This document shows positions 31,850 to 42,757 of a DNA stretch of 64,000 bases, piece by piece; position 1 is the first letter of the stretch; each line of letters begins with the position of its first letter. Position numbers and translations under genes: made by a program. The notes beneath the pieces were generated by a model that was given only the letters and a program-made list of their open reading frames with translations, had not been told where the DNA came from and ran no database searches. Source of the DNA: Archangiaceae bacterium (GTDB lineage Bacteria > Myxococcota > Myxococcia > Myxococcales > Myxococcaceae); the NCBI GenBank assembly GCA_016714225.1, contig JADJNS010000007.1, positions 62,001-126,000 on the forward strand, written 5' to 3'.

Positions 31850-33370
31850 ATGACCGCGCTCGCGCTGTGGCTTGCGGTCGCAGCCGGGCAGACACCCCAG
31901 AACGAGCACGACGAGGCCTCGATGTTCGGCGGCGAGACGCCGGCCGAGGCGGCCTCGAACGCGGTCGCCAACGGGCTCGACGGCGGCGCGCGGGAAGACG
32001 CGCGCGGGCGCGACGACGTGCTGTTCGGCGGCGGCGACCTCTTGCGCGACGGCGGCGCCGACAGGCGCGACGAGTCGATGCTGGGGGCGATCGGCAAGAA
32101 CCGCTTCGACACCGGGGAAGAGAAGAACGACCCGTTGAAGATCGGCGGCACGCTGTACCTGCGCGGCCAGGCCTACTGGCCCGAGAACGGCTCGTTCGAC
32201 AAGGTCACCTTCAGCTCGCCCGACCTGCTCGACGTGTACCTCGACGCGCAGCCCATCGACCGAGTGCGCGGGGTGGCGGTGGGCCGGCTGCTGTACGAGC
32301 CCACCCGCTCGAGCGACGCCTCGGCCTCGGGCTTCTCGGGCGGAGGGTTGTCGACGGTGACCGCGCCGCAGGGCAACCCGGCCGTCTACCTCGACCAGCT
32401 GTACCTGCGCTTCGACATCGCCCGCACGGTGTTCGTCACCGTGGGGCGGCAGAAGATGAAGTGGGGCACCGCGCACATCTGGAACCCGACCGACGCGCTG
32501 AACGCGCAGCGGAGAGACCCGCTGCAGCCGTTCGATCTGCGGCTCGGGGTGAACGCGGTGAAGCTCCACCTGCCGATCGAAAAGTACAACTGGAACTTCT
32601 ATGCCTACGGCCTGCTCGACAACAACGGGCCGGCCAACACGCTCGGCAAGCTGGGCGGCGCGCTGCGGGCGGAGATCGTGATTCCCAAGGTGCGCGCGGA
32701 GATCGGCCTCGACGGCGCGTGGGTGCAGGGCAAGCGGCCGCGCTACGGCATCGACATCTCGGTGCCGCTGCCCGACCCGATACCGATCGATCTGTTCGGA
32801 GAGGTGGCGTTTCGCGACGGGCGCGACTTCACCATTCGCAAGCTCCGCGACGGGGTCGACCCCGCCACCAACCCCTTCGGGTTCTTCACCGAGGAGCAGG
32901 GCAAGGGCATCGTGCCGCAGGTGGCGGCGGGCCTCTCGCTGTCGATTCCGTACCTCGACGTGAACGTGCTCACCGTCGGGCTGGAGTACTTCTACAACCC
33001 GGTCGGGGTCAGCAGCCCGAAGCTGTACCCGATTCTGTTCGCCGAAAACGACTACACCGCGTTCTACGCGGCGCAGCACTACGGCGCGGCGTTCGTGCTG
33101 CTCGGCGGCCTCCCCAACGCGAAGTGGATCTCGGGCAACTTCACCGTGCTGATGAACTTCTCGGACCTGTCGGGCCTGGCGCGCCTCGACGCGTTCTTCC
33201 GGGTGCTGACGTACCTGCAGATCGAGACCTTCGTGGCGGTGAACTTCGGCACCCGCGGCGGCGAGCTGCGCCCGTACTTCCCGCCCATCGCGCTGCCCGG
33301 TGGCGCGCTCACTCCGTTCTCGCCCGCTCCGGCGGCGTCGTTCGGCCTGGGCCTGCGGGTGAACATCTGA
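31850..33370 (+). CDS. Outer-membrane beta-barrel protein, DUF1302-like
   Basis: 506 aa. A short signal peptide (MTALALWLAVAAGQTP), an Asp/Gly-rich region of about 75 residues, then a long barrel-like part with strands of alternating hydrophobicity. The motif VGRQKMKWGTAHIWNPTDAL (near 200-220) is close to the GRQ-WG-NP signature of DUF1302/porin-like proteins. It ends in LGLRVNI. Expressed after the LolA-like protein (52 bases), so it could be the outer-membrane end of the ABC module. Family call is by motif, moderate. Confidence 0.75.
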   Translation: MTALALWLAVAAGQTPQNEHDEASMFGGETPAEAASNAVANGLDGGAREDARGRDDVLFGGGDLLRDGGADRRDESMLGAIGKNRFDTGEEKNDPLKIGGTLYLRGQAYWPENGSFDKVTFSSPDLLDVYLDAQPIDRVRGVAVGRLLYEPTRSSDASASGFSGGGLSTVTAPQGNPAVYLDQLYLRFDIARTVFVTVGRQKMKWGTAHIWNPTDALNAQRRDPLQPFDLRLGVNAVKLHLPIEKYNWNFYAYGLLDNNGPANTLGKLGGALRAEIVIPKVRAEIGLDGAWVQGKRPRYGIDISVPLPDPIPIDLFGEVAFRDGRDFTIRKLRDGVDPATNPFGFFTEEQGKGIVPQVAAGLSLSIPYLDVNVLTVGLEYFYNPVGVSSPKLYPILFAENDYTAFYAAQHYGAAFVLLGGLPNAKWISGNFTVLMNFSDLSGLARLDAFFRVLTYLQIETFVAVNFGTRGGELRPYFPPIALPGGALTPFSPAPAASFGLGLRVNI

Positions 33371-33432
33371 TTTTTGAGAAATCGTTAGAGAGCTGTTGAC
33401 GCAGGGTGGGTCGATCGGTTACCTGCGCCCAC

Positions 33433-34326
33433 ATGCGCACACTGATCGGTCTTTTCGTCGTTGCTCTCGCGGGTTGCGGGGTCTCGGAGTCGAGCGTCGG
33501 TTCGAACGAGGCAGACCCGTTCGATGATGGGGCGGAGCTGTCGGCGACCTCGCGCACCTACGTGCAGCTGCGGCGCGACATGCGCAAGTGCATCGCCCCG
33601 CTGTGCGGCGGGTACTGGGTGCACGACGTGAACCGGGCGAACCTCAACGAGGTCTACGTGAGCGCGCTCGACTTCTCGGGCAGCGGCCTGAGCGAAGATG
33701 ACCAGGGGCACGTGTACGAGGCGCTGGGCGAGGTGGTGCTGCGCGGCAAGCTGGGCCCCAAGGAGGCCCGCTTCGGCACCCGGCCGTTCATCGTGACCGA
33801 GGCGTACCGTGGGCTGCCGGGCCTCGCGGTCGGCAGCGCCGACGCGTTCTTCAAGGTGAAGGCCGAGAGCATCACCTGCATTCGCGCGCCCTGCCCCTCG
33901 ATGTCGGCGATTCAGGTGAACCACTCGGCGAAGACCCTGTTCCACGCATACGACGCGGCGAATCTGGGCGGCACCCGCCTCGATCTCTCGTGGCTCACCA
34001 CCCGCGCGGTGGAAGACGGCGCCATCACCGCCGGCACGCTGGTGAAGAAGGGCGACGCGCTGACCCTCGAGCCGAGCAACGTGTTCGTGCGGCTGCCCGA
34101 GCGCGTCGGCCCCTGCCCGCAGTTCAAGCTGGCGGCGTGCCCGAGCGGCCAGGTTCGCACCTACACCCGCACCGTCGATCGCTGCGTGTTGCCGGCGGCG
34201 TGCATCACCCCGGGTTTCTGCGCCCTGTTCATTCCCGTCTGTGACGAGGGCTACACCCTGGCGAGCTGGCCGGCCGGCAACTTCGGCTGCAACGCGTACG
34301 CCTGCGACCCGACCTGGTCGCTCTGA
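33433..34326 (+). CDS. DUF6748-type secreted lipoprotein
   Basis: 297 aa. MRTLIGLFVVALAGCG is a lipoprotein signal with Cys15. The pattern TYVQLRRDMRKCIAPLCGGY followed by WVHDVNRANLNEVYVSALDF is that of DUF6748 proteins, and a second copy occurs near FKVKAESITCIRAPCPSMSA. A Cys-rich tail (CPQFKLAACPSGQ to GCNAYACDP) probably forms disulfides. Such lipoproteins are numerous in myxobacteria and lack known function. The ATG at 33433 is chosen for the signal peptide. Confidence 0.85.
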   Translation: MRTLIGLFVVALAGCGVSESSVGSNEADPFDDGAELSATSRTYVQLRRDMRKCIAPLCGGYWVHDVNRANLNEVYVSALDFSGSGLSEDDQGHVYEALGEVVLRGKLGPKEARFGTRPFIVTEAYRGLPGLAVGSADAFFKVKAESITCIRAPCPSMSAIQVNHSAKTLFHAYDAANLGGTRLDLSWLTTRAVEDGAITAGTLVKKGDALTLEPSNVFVRLPERVGPCPQFKLAACPSGQVRTYTRTVDRCVLPAACITPGFCALFIPVCDEGYTLASWPAGNFGCNAYACDPTWSL

Positions 34327-34357
34327 GCAGCACCTCGAGCGCGCGCAGGGGCGGGGC

Positions 34358-35281
34358 TCATCGCTGGCCCGCTCCCGCCCGCTCGTGCTTCACCGATTCG
34401 AGTGGCGCCGGTGGCTTCTCTTTCCACCGCCGGTGCAGCCACAGCCACTGGTCGGGGAAGCGGCGCACGTAGCGCTCGACCAGACCGGTGAGCGTGGCGG
34501 TGAGCGCGGCCGCGTCGGCGCGCGGCGCTTTGGTGTCGGGCACCGGAACCGGGCCTTCGAAGAACAGCTCGAGGCGGCCCTCGACGCGGGTGGCGACCGC
34601 GAAGAACACCGGGGCCCGGGTGCGCACCGCGGCCATCGCCAGCGCGGGCGTGGTGCAGGCGGCGCGGCCGAAGAACGGCACGAACACTCCGCCGGCCTGG
34701 GGCGGCACCGATTGGTCGATGAGCTGCACCACGCAGCGGCCCTTGCCCACCGCGGTGATCATCTTGGGCAGCGCGCCCCGCTGCAGAATCAGCTCGACCC
34801 CTGCTGCTTGCCGCGCGCGCACCACCTGGGCGTTGAAGGCGCCCTCGAGGGGGCGCACCACGCAGCTCAGCTTGATGCGGCGTCGGGCCATCACCTCGGC
34901 GAGCAGCTCCCACGAGCCGAGGTGGGCCGAGGCGAGCAGCACCCCGCCCGCCTCGAGCGCCCGGCCCAGCGCCCCCCAGTCGGCCACGTGCACCGCCTGG
35001 TCGAGCTCGGCCTCGGGAATTCGGTCGCTGGTGACGCCTTCGACGGCGGTCTGGGCGAGGCTCTGGTAGCAGCGGCGCGCAGTAGCGACCCGCTCGGCGT
35101 CGCTCCAGTCGGGGAAGGCGTGGGCGAGGTTTTCGAGGGCGACCTTCTTACGAATGCCGAGCGCGAAGGCGAGCGCGGCGCCGGCTCTCGCGAGCGCGCG
35201 GCGCGCTGAGGCAGGGAGCAGGCGGAAGACGCCCAGCAGCGCACCGACCAGGAGCGTGGCGAAGAGACCACCGGGGCGAAT
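34358..35281 (-). CDS. LpxL/HtrB-like lipid A acyltransferase; start codon unclear
   Basis: About 307 aa if read to the last in-frame position before the upstream stop. The HX4E catalytic dyad is in ASAHLGSWELL, with further family features (VVRPLEGAFNAQVVRARQAA, then FVPFFGRAACTTPALAMAAV and a WLWLHRRWK ending). In the same frame upstream, IRKKVALENLAHAFPDWSDA is the classic N-terminal LpxL segment, so the coding region must extend to about 35281, yet no ATG, GTG or TTG occurs there; the first is a GTG at 34999. Candidates are an ATT at 35281 or an indel. The enzyme transfers acyl chains to lipid A or related lipids at the inner membrane. Confidence 0.8.
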   Translation of the reverse strand: MRPGGLFATLLVGALLGVFRLLPASARRALARAGAALAFALGIRKKVALENLAHAFPDWSDAERVATARRCYQSLAQTAVEGVTSDRIPEAELDQAVHVADWGALGRALEAGGVLLASAHLGSWELLAEVMARRRIKLSCVVRPLEGAFNAQVVRARQAAGVELILQRGALPKMITAVGKGRCVVQLIDQSVPPQAGGVFVPFFGRAACTTPALAMAAVRTRAPVFFAVATRVEGRLELFFEGPVPVPDTKAPRADAAALTATLTGLVERYVRRFPDQWLWLHRRWKEKPPAPLESVKHERAGAGQR

Positions 35282-35387
35282 GAGCGGGCGGCAGGCGTGG
35301 AGTCAGGCGGGGCGGAGGCTACTGCAACCGCGCGTGTGTACCCGTCGAGCGCTTGCGAGATCGTTCACCGGCTTGGGTACCCGTTTC

Positions 35388-35436
35388 CGGGCTCCGGGCT
35401 CCGGGCTCCGGGCGCGGGCGCGGGCGCGGGCATGTG
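35388..35436. repeat. Dispersed GC-rich repeat copy
   Basis: Intergenic tract GGGCTCCGGGCTCC repeated three times, followed by four GGGCGC units, related in design to the copies at 301-356 (and its inverse at 443-516) and 42660-42752. Lies in the 264-base gap between the acyltransferase and the lipoprotein at 35546; nothing else is evident in that gap. Confidence 0.65.
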
Positions 35437-35545
35437 GCCGTGAAGGGGGGTTCACACGCTGCGCAGACCCGTGCGCTTTGCGGCGGGTGTGAGCAGCGGT
35501 TCGTAAGGGGCGGCCTCGGCTGGTGGGCTGCACGGGCAGCTGTGC

Positions 35546-35971
35546 ATGAGACACTCGTGGGTCGCTGCCGCCGCGGCGCTGTTCAGCAGCTGTTACGCCA
35601 CTTCGGGGTTTCGGCCCGATGAGGTGCCTCGAGAAGGTGTCTTCGGGGAGTCGATTACCGTGGTGAAGGCCGACGGGTCTGAGGAGCGCTTCGGGTCGGG
35701 CAACGTGTCGCGCCGGCATGGGGCGCTCCGCATCGAAGGCGACCTGGCGGCCACCGAGGTGCCCTTGGCGAGCTCGACCCGGGTCGAGGTGACGACGTTC
35801 AGCCCGGGTCGCACGGCCGCGTTGGTGCTGCCCACGGTGGCGACGGTGATGCTCCTCACGGCGCTGGCGGTGGCAGCCTCGAGCCACGACGCGCCGACGT
35901 CGATGCCGCCGAGAAACGGGGGCTCGGTGGGCAACCTGCTGGGCGTGCTGCTGCTGCTCTCGCTGTTCTGA
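35546..35971 (+). CDS. Small lipoprotein with C-terminal membrane-like segments
   Basis: 141 aa. MRHSWVAAAAALFSSCYA gives a lipobox with Cys16. A short strand-rich part (SITVVKADGSEERFGSGNVS, then IEGDLAATEVPLASSTRVEV) is followed by two hydrophobic stretches (AALVLPTVATVMLLTALAV and VGNLLGVLLLLSLF at the very end). No family recognised. It converges on the kinase gene at 35983 with 11 bases between the stops. Confidence 0.7.
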   Translation: MRHSWVAAAAALFSSCYATSGFRPDEVPREGVFGESITVVKADGSEERFGSGNVSRRHGALRIEGDLAATEVPLASSTRVEVTTFSPGRTAALVLPTVATVMLLTALAVAASSHDAPTSMPPRNGGSVGNLLGVLLLLSLF

Positions 35972-35982
35972 AGCCGAAAGCG

Positions 35983-37692
<1,710 letters not shown>

Positions 37693-37723
37693 TGAGGCTT
37701 CCGACGCTCCTAGCGAGCCGTGA

Positions 37724-38713
37724 CTACTTCTCGGCCGGGTTTCGCCGGGAGAAGAGCAGGCGCTCGAGCTCGGTGGCGCCGGCCTCGGGAGAATCGCCGA
37801 GAGCGAGCGACGTGCGCAAGACGTCGGTGCGCGGGTCGTCTTTCAAGTCGGCGTCCATCACCTTGAGCGCCCCCTTCTTGTCGCCGGCCTGAACCAGGGC
37901 CACCGCGCGGTAAAAGGTGTACTCCTTGTTGTCGGGGCGGGCCCTGGCCGCGTCGGCGAACAGGCCCTCGGCCTTCTTCGCCTCTTTGCCCTGCAGCGCG
38001 GCGAGGCCGTCGCAGAACGCCGACGAGGCGGCGGCGTCGGGCACGGTGACGCCCACGTCTTGCGCCACCCCGTAGAGCTGGCGGGCGCTCTTGAGCGCCT
38101 CGACGCTGAGCTTCTCGTAGCCGATGGCGCGCTTGTGCACGTCGTCTCCGGCGGCCTGCGCGGCGGCGCCGAGCTTTTGCGCCATGTCGCCCAGCTCGGG
38201 GCCCATGAAGCCGTCTTTCACCAGGGTCTTGAGCGAGTCGAAGGCGCCGTCGGGCCCGAGAATCTGGCTCTTGTCGAGCGCGGCGAAGAACGCGGCCCGG
38301 GTCTCGACGTACTTGGCCGAGAGATCGGGCGGCTGGCCCTTGGCGGTCTTGAGCTGGCGCTCGCACTGGTCGCTCTCGGCCTGCGCCTTCTTGCGCTCGG
38401 CGTTGTCGGGCGAGGCCTTCAGGTACATGCGGTAGACGTAGCAGGCGCGCAGCGTCTGCTTGGCCGCCAGGTGGCTGCGGGCCAGCTGCAGGTACGGCGG
38501 CAGCAGCGCGGGGCTGGCGCGGGTGGCCTTGGTGAAGTTGTCGATCGCCTTGGCGTACTGCTTCTGGTTGTACTGCTTGGTGCCCTCGGCGATGAACGTG
38601 TCGGCGTTGCCGACGCCGGGGCCGACCAGCGCCGCATCGGTCGCGGGTGCGGCGAGGGCGAGCGACGCGACGAACAGCGCCACGAAGACCAGCGCGCGGT
38701 GCTCAGAACGCAT
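37724..38713 (-). CDS. Periplasmic TPR-repeat protein
   Basis: 329 aa with signal peptide MRSEHRALVFVALFVASLAL. TPR motifs are visible at EGTKQYNQKQYAKAIDNFTK, LQLARSHLAAKQTLRACYVY and in the last third (FYRAVALVQAGDKKGALKVM). A coiled helical middle part (about 130-230) is not TPR-like. ATG 38713 overlaps the stop of the upstream PEGA gene by 11 bases, and the kinase follows, so PEGA-TPR-kinase are likely one operon. Function unknown, perhaps a scaffold for the sensor module. Confidence 0.8.
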   Translation of the reverse strand: MRSEHRALVFVALFVASLALAAPATDAALVGPGVGNADTFIAEGTKQYNQKQYAKAIDNFTKATRASPALLPPYLQLARSHLAAKQTLRACYVYRMYLKASPDNAERKKAQAESDQCERQLKTAKGQPPDLSAKYVETRAAFFAALDKSQILGPDGAFDSLKTLVKDGFMGPELGDMAQKLGAAAQAAGDDVHKRAIGYEKLSVEALKSARQLYGVAQDVGVTVPDAAASSAFCDGLAALQGKEAKKAEGLFADAARARPDNKEYTFYRAVALVQAGDKKGALKVMDADLKDDPRTDVLRTSLALGDSPEAGATELERLLFSRRNPAEK

Positions 38714-40373
38714 AGCCCAACCCTCCACTGAAGCCCGAGTTGACGACGCCGGTCTTCACCGGGTCGGTGATGCCCGCCACCTGCGCGCCGCTGGGGTCGA
38801 GCGGGCTGAAGAAGAAGCCGGCCACCCGGTAGTTGCCGTAAATGAAGAAGCCGTCGGCGATGTAGAAGCGCACCCCGAGCCGGCCCGAGACGCCGAGGTC
38901 GAGAATCATGAACCCGTCGTTGTAGTCGGGGTTCTGGCCCATCGCGGCCACCTGGGTGACCTGCCCGATGCGCAGCTCGAGGCCGGCCTGCAGGCTGAAC
39001 ATGAAGCGCCACACCTGAACGCGGAAGGCGGGCTGCACGAAGCGCAGGTTGGCGTAGACCGCCTTGGCGCTGATCTGGGTGGGGTAGCAGTAGAGCGCCA
39101 TGGTGACGGCGTCGTTGCCGTCTTCACCGGTCGGGCAGGTGGCCTGGTGACCGGTGAGCGTCTTGTTGACCACGCGCCCGACGGTCATGGGAAACGAGCC
39201 CTCGCCGGTCTCGACGGTGAAGCCGATCGCCGCGAGACCGAAGTAGCGCCCGAAGTAGCCGAACTCGAAGGTGCCGCCGAGCAGGTGCGGAGTGGGCGTG
39301 TCGATGCTGGCGGTGCGGGCGTTGCCGTTGTCGCCGAAGCGGTGCGACACGAGACCGGTGCCGTGCAGCTGGTCGTACTCGAAGCCCACGTAGAAGTAGC
39401 TCTTGCGCTCGTAATAGAGGTCGGTGGTCGAAGGAGGAGGCGGCGGCGGCTGCGGCGGAGGCGCCTCGACCACCGGCTGCTTGATCACCACCACCTCGCG
39501 GGGAATGGTGCCGGGCAGCGGGTCGAGCGTCTTGTCGAGGGTGAACTGCTCGTCGGACTTCACCTGCACGGTCTGCTCGAAGGCTTTGTAGCCCTCGGTG
39601 GTGAGGCGAATGGTGTGGGTGCCCGGCTGCACGCCGCGGTCGACGCGGTCTTTGCCCAGCACCGTGCCGTCGAGCGAGATGCTGGTGCCGGCCGGCTGCG
39701 CGGTGATGATGATGCGCGCGGCGACCTTCTCGAGGTTGCGGTCGAGCTTGACCGAGCCGCGCATCGGCACCACCACCGTCTCTTCGATGCCCTGGTGCAG
39801 CTTCAGGTCGATGCGCACCACGCGCTCGCCGGGCAGCACCTGCGCGGCGACCGGTGTCACGCCGACCTTGCGATCGTCGACGAACACCGTGGCGCCGGGC
39901 GGCGTGGTGGTGACGTCGAGCGCGGCGGTGACCGGGAACACCTTGGCGATGGCGCCGAGCATGGCGTTGTCGAGGCTGGCGTCGGTCGAGCTGGCGGAGA
40001 TGGTCTTGCCGGTGCTGGGCTCGTAGCTGACCACCTTGAACTTGAAGCCGGCCTCGTCTTGCCCGCCCTGAATGAGCACGATGCGCTCGAAGCCCAGGTT
40101 GGCGATGAAGGGGTCGGTGGGGTCGGCGCAGCGGGTCTCGCCCTGAAAGCAGGGGAGATCGTCGGCCTTCTTGCCCTTGAGCGACGCGACCAGCTCGGCG
40201 TGGCCGATGACCTGGCCGCCGCGCATGGCTTGCGGGGTGAGCTTGTCGAGCGACTGCTCGATGCGACCCGCCAGGGCCTCTTGGCCCGGGTACAGCGGCC
40301 GCACGAGCCAGAGCGTCTTCTCGGCAGCGAACGACGGAAGTGCGACGAGACCGAGAAGCAGCGCAGCCTTCAT
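38703..40373 (-). CDS. PEGA-domain protein with C-terminal beta-barrel-like region
   Basis: 556 aa; ATG 40373 begins a signal peptide (MKAALLLGLVALPSFAAE). Two PEGA-type domains lie near 155-225 (TTPPGATVFVDDRKVGVTPV) and 235-300 (ITAQPAGTSISLDGTVLGKD), a Pro-rich linker (PPPQPPPPPPST) follows, and the C-terminal 220 residues have alternating strands typical of an outer-membrane barrel (YFYVGFEYDQLHGTGLVSHR to FSGGLGYAF, ending in Phe). The frame is open far upstream over the Fpg gene but not coding there. The start overlaps the Fpg stop (ATGA). Confidence 0.85.
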   Translation of the reverse strand: MKAALLLGLVALPSFAAEKTLWLVRPLYPGQEALAGRIEQSLDKLTPQAMRGGQVIGHAELVASLKGKKADDLPCFQGETRCADPTDPFIANLGFERIVLIQGGQDEAGFKFKVVSYEPSTGKTISASSTDASLDNAMLGAIAKVFPVTAALDVTTTPPGATVFVDDRKVGVTPVAAQVLPGERVVRIDLKLHQGIEETVVVPMRGSVKLDRNLEKVAARIIITAQPAGTSISLDGTVLGKDRVDRGVQPGTHTIRLTTEGYKAFEQTVQVKSDEQFTLDKTLDPLPGTIPREVVVIKQPVVEAPPPQPPPPPPSTTDLYYERKSYFYVGFEYDQLHGTGLVSHRFGDNGNARTASIDTPTPHLLGGTFEFGYFGRYFGLAAIGFTVETGEGSFPMTVGRVVNKTLTGHQATCPTGEDGNDAVTMALYCYPTQISAKAVYANLRFVQPAFRVQVWRFMFSLQAGLELRIGQVTQVAAMGQNPDYNDGFMILDLGVSGRLGVRFYIADGFFIYGNYRVAGFFFSPLDPSGAQVAGITDPVKTGVVNSGFSGGLGYAF

Positions 40374-41308
40374 CTTCGTGGGTTTACCAAAGCGTTGGCG
40401 CGAGTGGCCACATAATCCTCCAGCTCTTCCAGGGTCTTGGGCCAGTCTTCCTTGAGCAGGCGCGAGAGCGAGCGGTCGGCGAGCAGACGGCCCTGGTTCT
40501 GGCAGCGGGCGCAGTAGTTGGTCTCGTTCTCGGCGTGCACGATGCGCTGCACCGGCGAGGCGCAGACCGGGCACGGCTGCTTGTACTTGCCGTGCACGGC
40601 CATCTCGGGGCGAAAGGCGGTGACCTTCTCGGGCCAGCCCTTGCCGCCGTCGGCCTCGGCGATCAGGCGGTCGGCCCACAGTTTCAGCACCGCGTGGGTC
40701 GACTGGTAGAGCCGGGCGATCTCTTCGCCGGTGAGGGTCTTGGTCTGCTTGATGGGCGAGAGCTTCGCGTGGTGGAGAATCTCGTCGGAGTAGGCGTTGC
40801 CGATGGCGGCGAAGAGGCGCGGGTCGGTGAGCGAGCGCTTGAGGGTGTGGTTCTCTTTGCGCAGCTGGTCGGCGAAGGTGTCGAGCGAGGCGACCATCGG
40901 CTCGACGCCGCCGCGGTCGATGGCGGCCAGCGCGGCCTCGCCCTGCACCAGGGTGAGCGAGGCGCGCTTCTTGGTGCTCACCTCGGTGAGGATCAGGGTG
41001 CCGGTCTCGAAGTCGAAGCCGGCGAGGCCGGCGCGGCCCGGCAGCTTCGCGCCCGACTCGGGCTTCCACTGCAGGCGGCCGGCGATCATCAGGTGAATGA
41101 CCATGAACACCCCGCCCTCGATGCCGAAGACCAGGCGCTTGCCCAGCCGGCGGAGCTGCTGCACCTTGCGGCCCTCGGCGGAGGCGAGCGGCGGCTCGAC
41201 GCTGCGGAGCAGAAAGGGGCTGCCCAGCCGCACCTTCTTGAGCGGGCGCCCGAGCACCCGGGGCTTCAAGCACTCGAGGTAGACGGTGAGGTCGGGGTAC
41301 TCGGGCAT
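40370..41308 (-). CDS. Formamidopyrimidine-DNA glycosylase family protein (Fpg/Nei)
   Basis: 312 aa. It begins MPEYPDLTVYLE with the catalytic N-terminal Pro2 and Glu3. The helix-two-turn-helix region reads SLTDPRLFAAIGNAYSDEIL, with the invariant Asn in GNAYSDEIL. A C-terminal zinc finger has Cys at about 246, 249, 266 and 269 (CPVC...CARC), ending QNQGR. The enzyme removes oxidised bases and nicks the DNA at the resulting site. Starts with MPEYP rather than MPELPE, so it may be a subfamily member rather than strict MutM. Divergent from the gene at 41380. Confidence 0.92.
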   Translation of the reverse strand: MPEYPDLTVYLECLKPRVLGRPLKKVRLGSPFLLRSVEPPLASAEGRKVQQLRRLGKRLVFGIEGGVFMVIHLMIAGRLQWKPESGAKLPGRAGLAGFDFETGTLILTEVSTKKRASLTLVQGEAALAAIDRGGVEPMVASLDTFADQLRKENHTLKRSLTDPRLFAAIGNAYSDEILHHAKLSPIKQTKTLTGEEIARLYQSTHAVLKLWADRLIAEADGGKGWPEKVTAFRPEMAVHGKYKQPCPVCASPVQRIVHAENETNYCARCQNQGRLLADRSLSRLLKEDWPKTLEELEDYVATRANALVNPRR

Positions 41309-41379
41309 CGCAAGTAGGCCTGTGGAATGCGCGGGGACAGCTGGTGAATTTTTCCCCAGTGGAGCCGTCTTGAGGCCGT

Positions 41380-42222
41380 ATGTCGAGATTTGCGGCGTTG
41401 AGTCTCTTCGTGTCGCTGGTGGTGCTGGCAGGCCCAGCAGAGGCGCGGTTCGGTAAGCGGTCTGCGCCGCCTTCGTCGGGCGGTTCGGGGTCGGGGTACC
41501 GGGCCCCCCCTGCCCCGCAGCCGGCGTATCGCTCGGGGCGCTCGTCGTACGAGCCGGTCTCATCGGGGCGCTACGCCTACGGGTGGCCGCGCCGGCACGC
41601 GTCGTTCGGCTACGGCTACGGGTACTCGTACTGGTACCAGCCCTACCCGGTGGCGCCGGCGGTGGGCATGGTCGCGCCGGCCGCGCCGGTGGCCGAGCAC
41701 GTGTCGCCGATTCGGGTGACGGTGGGGGTCGAGGGTCAGGGGTTCATGCGCGGCGCGACGCTCGGCCTGGCCGCGGCGTTCGAAGGCGAGCACTGGGGGG
41801 TGTCGGTCTCGGCGGCGGACATCATCGCCAAGGCCGACGACGGCAGCGGAGGTGTCGATCACATCGGCAACCTGACCGCGCACCTCACCTACGCGTTTCT
41901 CACCGGGCAGTACGGGCGGCTGCGCGGCGAGGTGGGGGCCGATGCCTTCTTCGCTCCCGATGCGATCTTCGTGGGCCCTACGGCCGGTCTTTCGGGCGTG
42001 GTGTGGCTGGGCGGGCCGGTCGGTCTCGAGGCGGCGGTGATGGCGACTCCGTGGCCGTTCGTGCAGCTCGACGCGCGCGCGGGGCTGGCGCTGGGCATCG
42101 AGAACTGGGGCTTTCGCGCGGGGTGGAGGGTTCTCGCGCTCAACGACCGGGGCCTCGTCGATGGGGTCGCGCACGGCGATGTGTTCAATGGGCCGTATCT
42201 GGGCGTGTCGTACGTGTTCTGA
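41380..42222 (+). CDS. Secreted outer-membrane protein, Gly/Tyr-rich N-terminus, barrel-like C-terminus
   Basis: 280 aa. Signal peptide (MSRFAALSLFVSLVVLAGPA), then about 80 residues rich in Gly, Ser, Pro, Tyr (e.g. GYGYGYSYWYQPYPV). From about residue 108 the protein has barrel-like strands (PIRVTVGVEGQGFMRGATLG to YLGVSYVF, ending in Phe). Family not recognised. Divergent promoter region of about 70 bases with the Fpg gene. Confidence 0.7.
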   Translation: MSRFAALSLFVSLVVLAGPAEARFGKRSAPPSSGGSGSGYRAPPAPQPAYRSGRSSYEPVSSGRYAYGWPRRHASFGYGYGYSYWYQPYPVAPAVGMVAPAAPVAEHVSPIRVTVGVEGQGFMRGATLGLAAAFEGEHWGVSVSAADIIAKADDGSGGVDHIGNLTAHLTYAFLTGQYGRLRGEVGADAFFAPDAIFVGPTAGLSGVVWLGGPVGLEAAVMATPWPFVQLDARAGLALGIENWGFRAGWRVLALNDRGLVDGVAHGDVFNGPYLGVSYVF

Positions 42223-42263
42223 AGCGCGGCGCGCGGTCGAACCGTGGTTATGGTCGACGGGCC

Positions 42264-42656
42264 ATGGGCCTCATCGAACGCGACTACGTGATGCGGGCAG
42301 TCAAGCAGCTGGCCGAGGCGATCGGCCGGCTGCTCAAGCTGAAGGCAGAGAAGCGGTACGACGAGGCCGCGCAGACGGTGGCCGGTGCGTGCTCCGATCT
42401 GCTGGGGGTCGACCTCTCTACCCTGCTGCTCGTCGACTCGGTCTCGGGCGCGTCGCTGCTCGGCTCTCCCGAGCGGGTGCGCACGTTCGCGCGCCTGCTC
42501 GAAGAGCTCGCCGACCTTCACCGGCTGCAGGGCGACGAGGCGCGGGCTCGCGCCCGCGCGAGGCACGCGGTCGAGATGTATCGCCAGGTGCTCGAGCGCC
42601 GCGCTGACGACGCAGAGAGCCTTGCGGGGCTCGTGCGGCTGCAGTCGATCGGGTGA
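42264..42656 (+). CDS. DUF6483-like helical protein
   Basis: 130 aa, all helical. The start MGLIERDYVMRAVKQLAEAI and GRLLKLKAEKRYDEAAQTVA resemble DUF6483 proteins, which begin with an Asp-Tyr-x-Met-Arg helix. TPR-like end: LEELADLHRLQGDEARARAR. Function unknown. Starts 41 bases after the barrel protein; its stop is followed at once by the dispersed repeat. Confidence 0.65.
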   Translation: MGLIERDYVMRAVKQLAEAIGRLLKLKAEKRYDEAAQTVAGACSDLLGVDLSTLLLVDSVSGASLLGSPERVRTFARLLEELADLHRLQGDEARARARARHAVEMYRQVLERRADDAESLAGLVRLQSIG

Positions 42657-42659
42657 TTC

Positions 42660-42752
<93 letters not shown>

Positions 42753-42757
42753 CTGGG

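Noticed and set aside
38703..41273. An 856-residue PEGA protein starting at 41273
   Set aside because: The upstream third is a shadow of the Fpg gene; a signal peptide begins at 40373.
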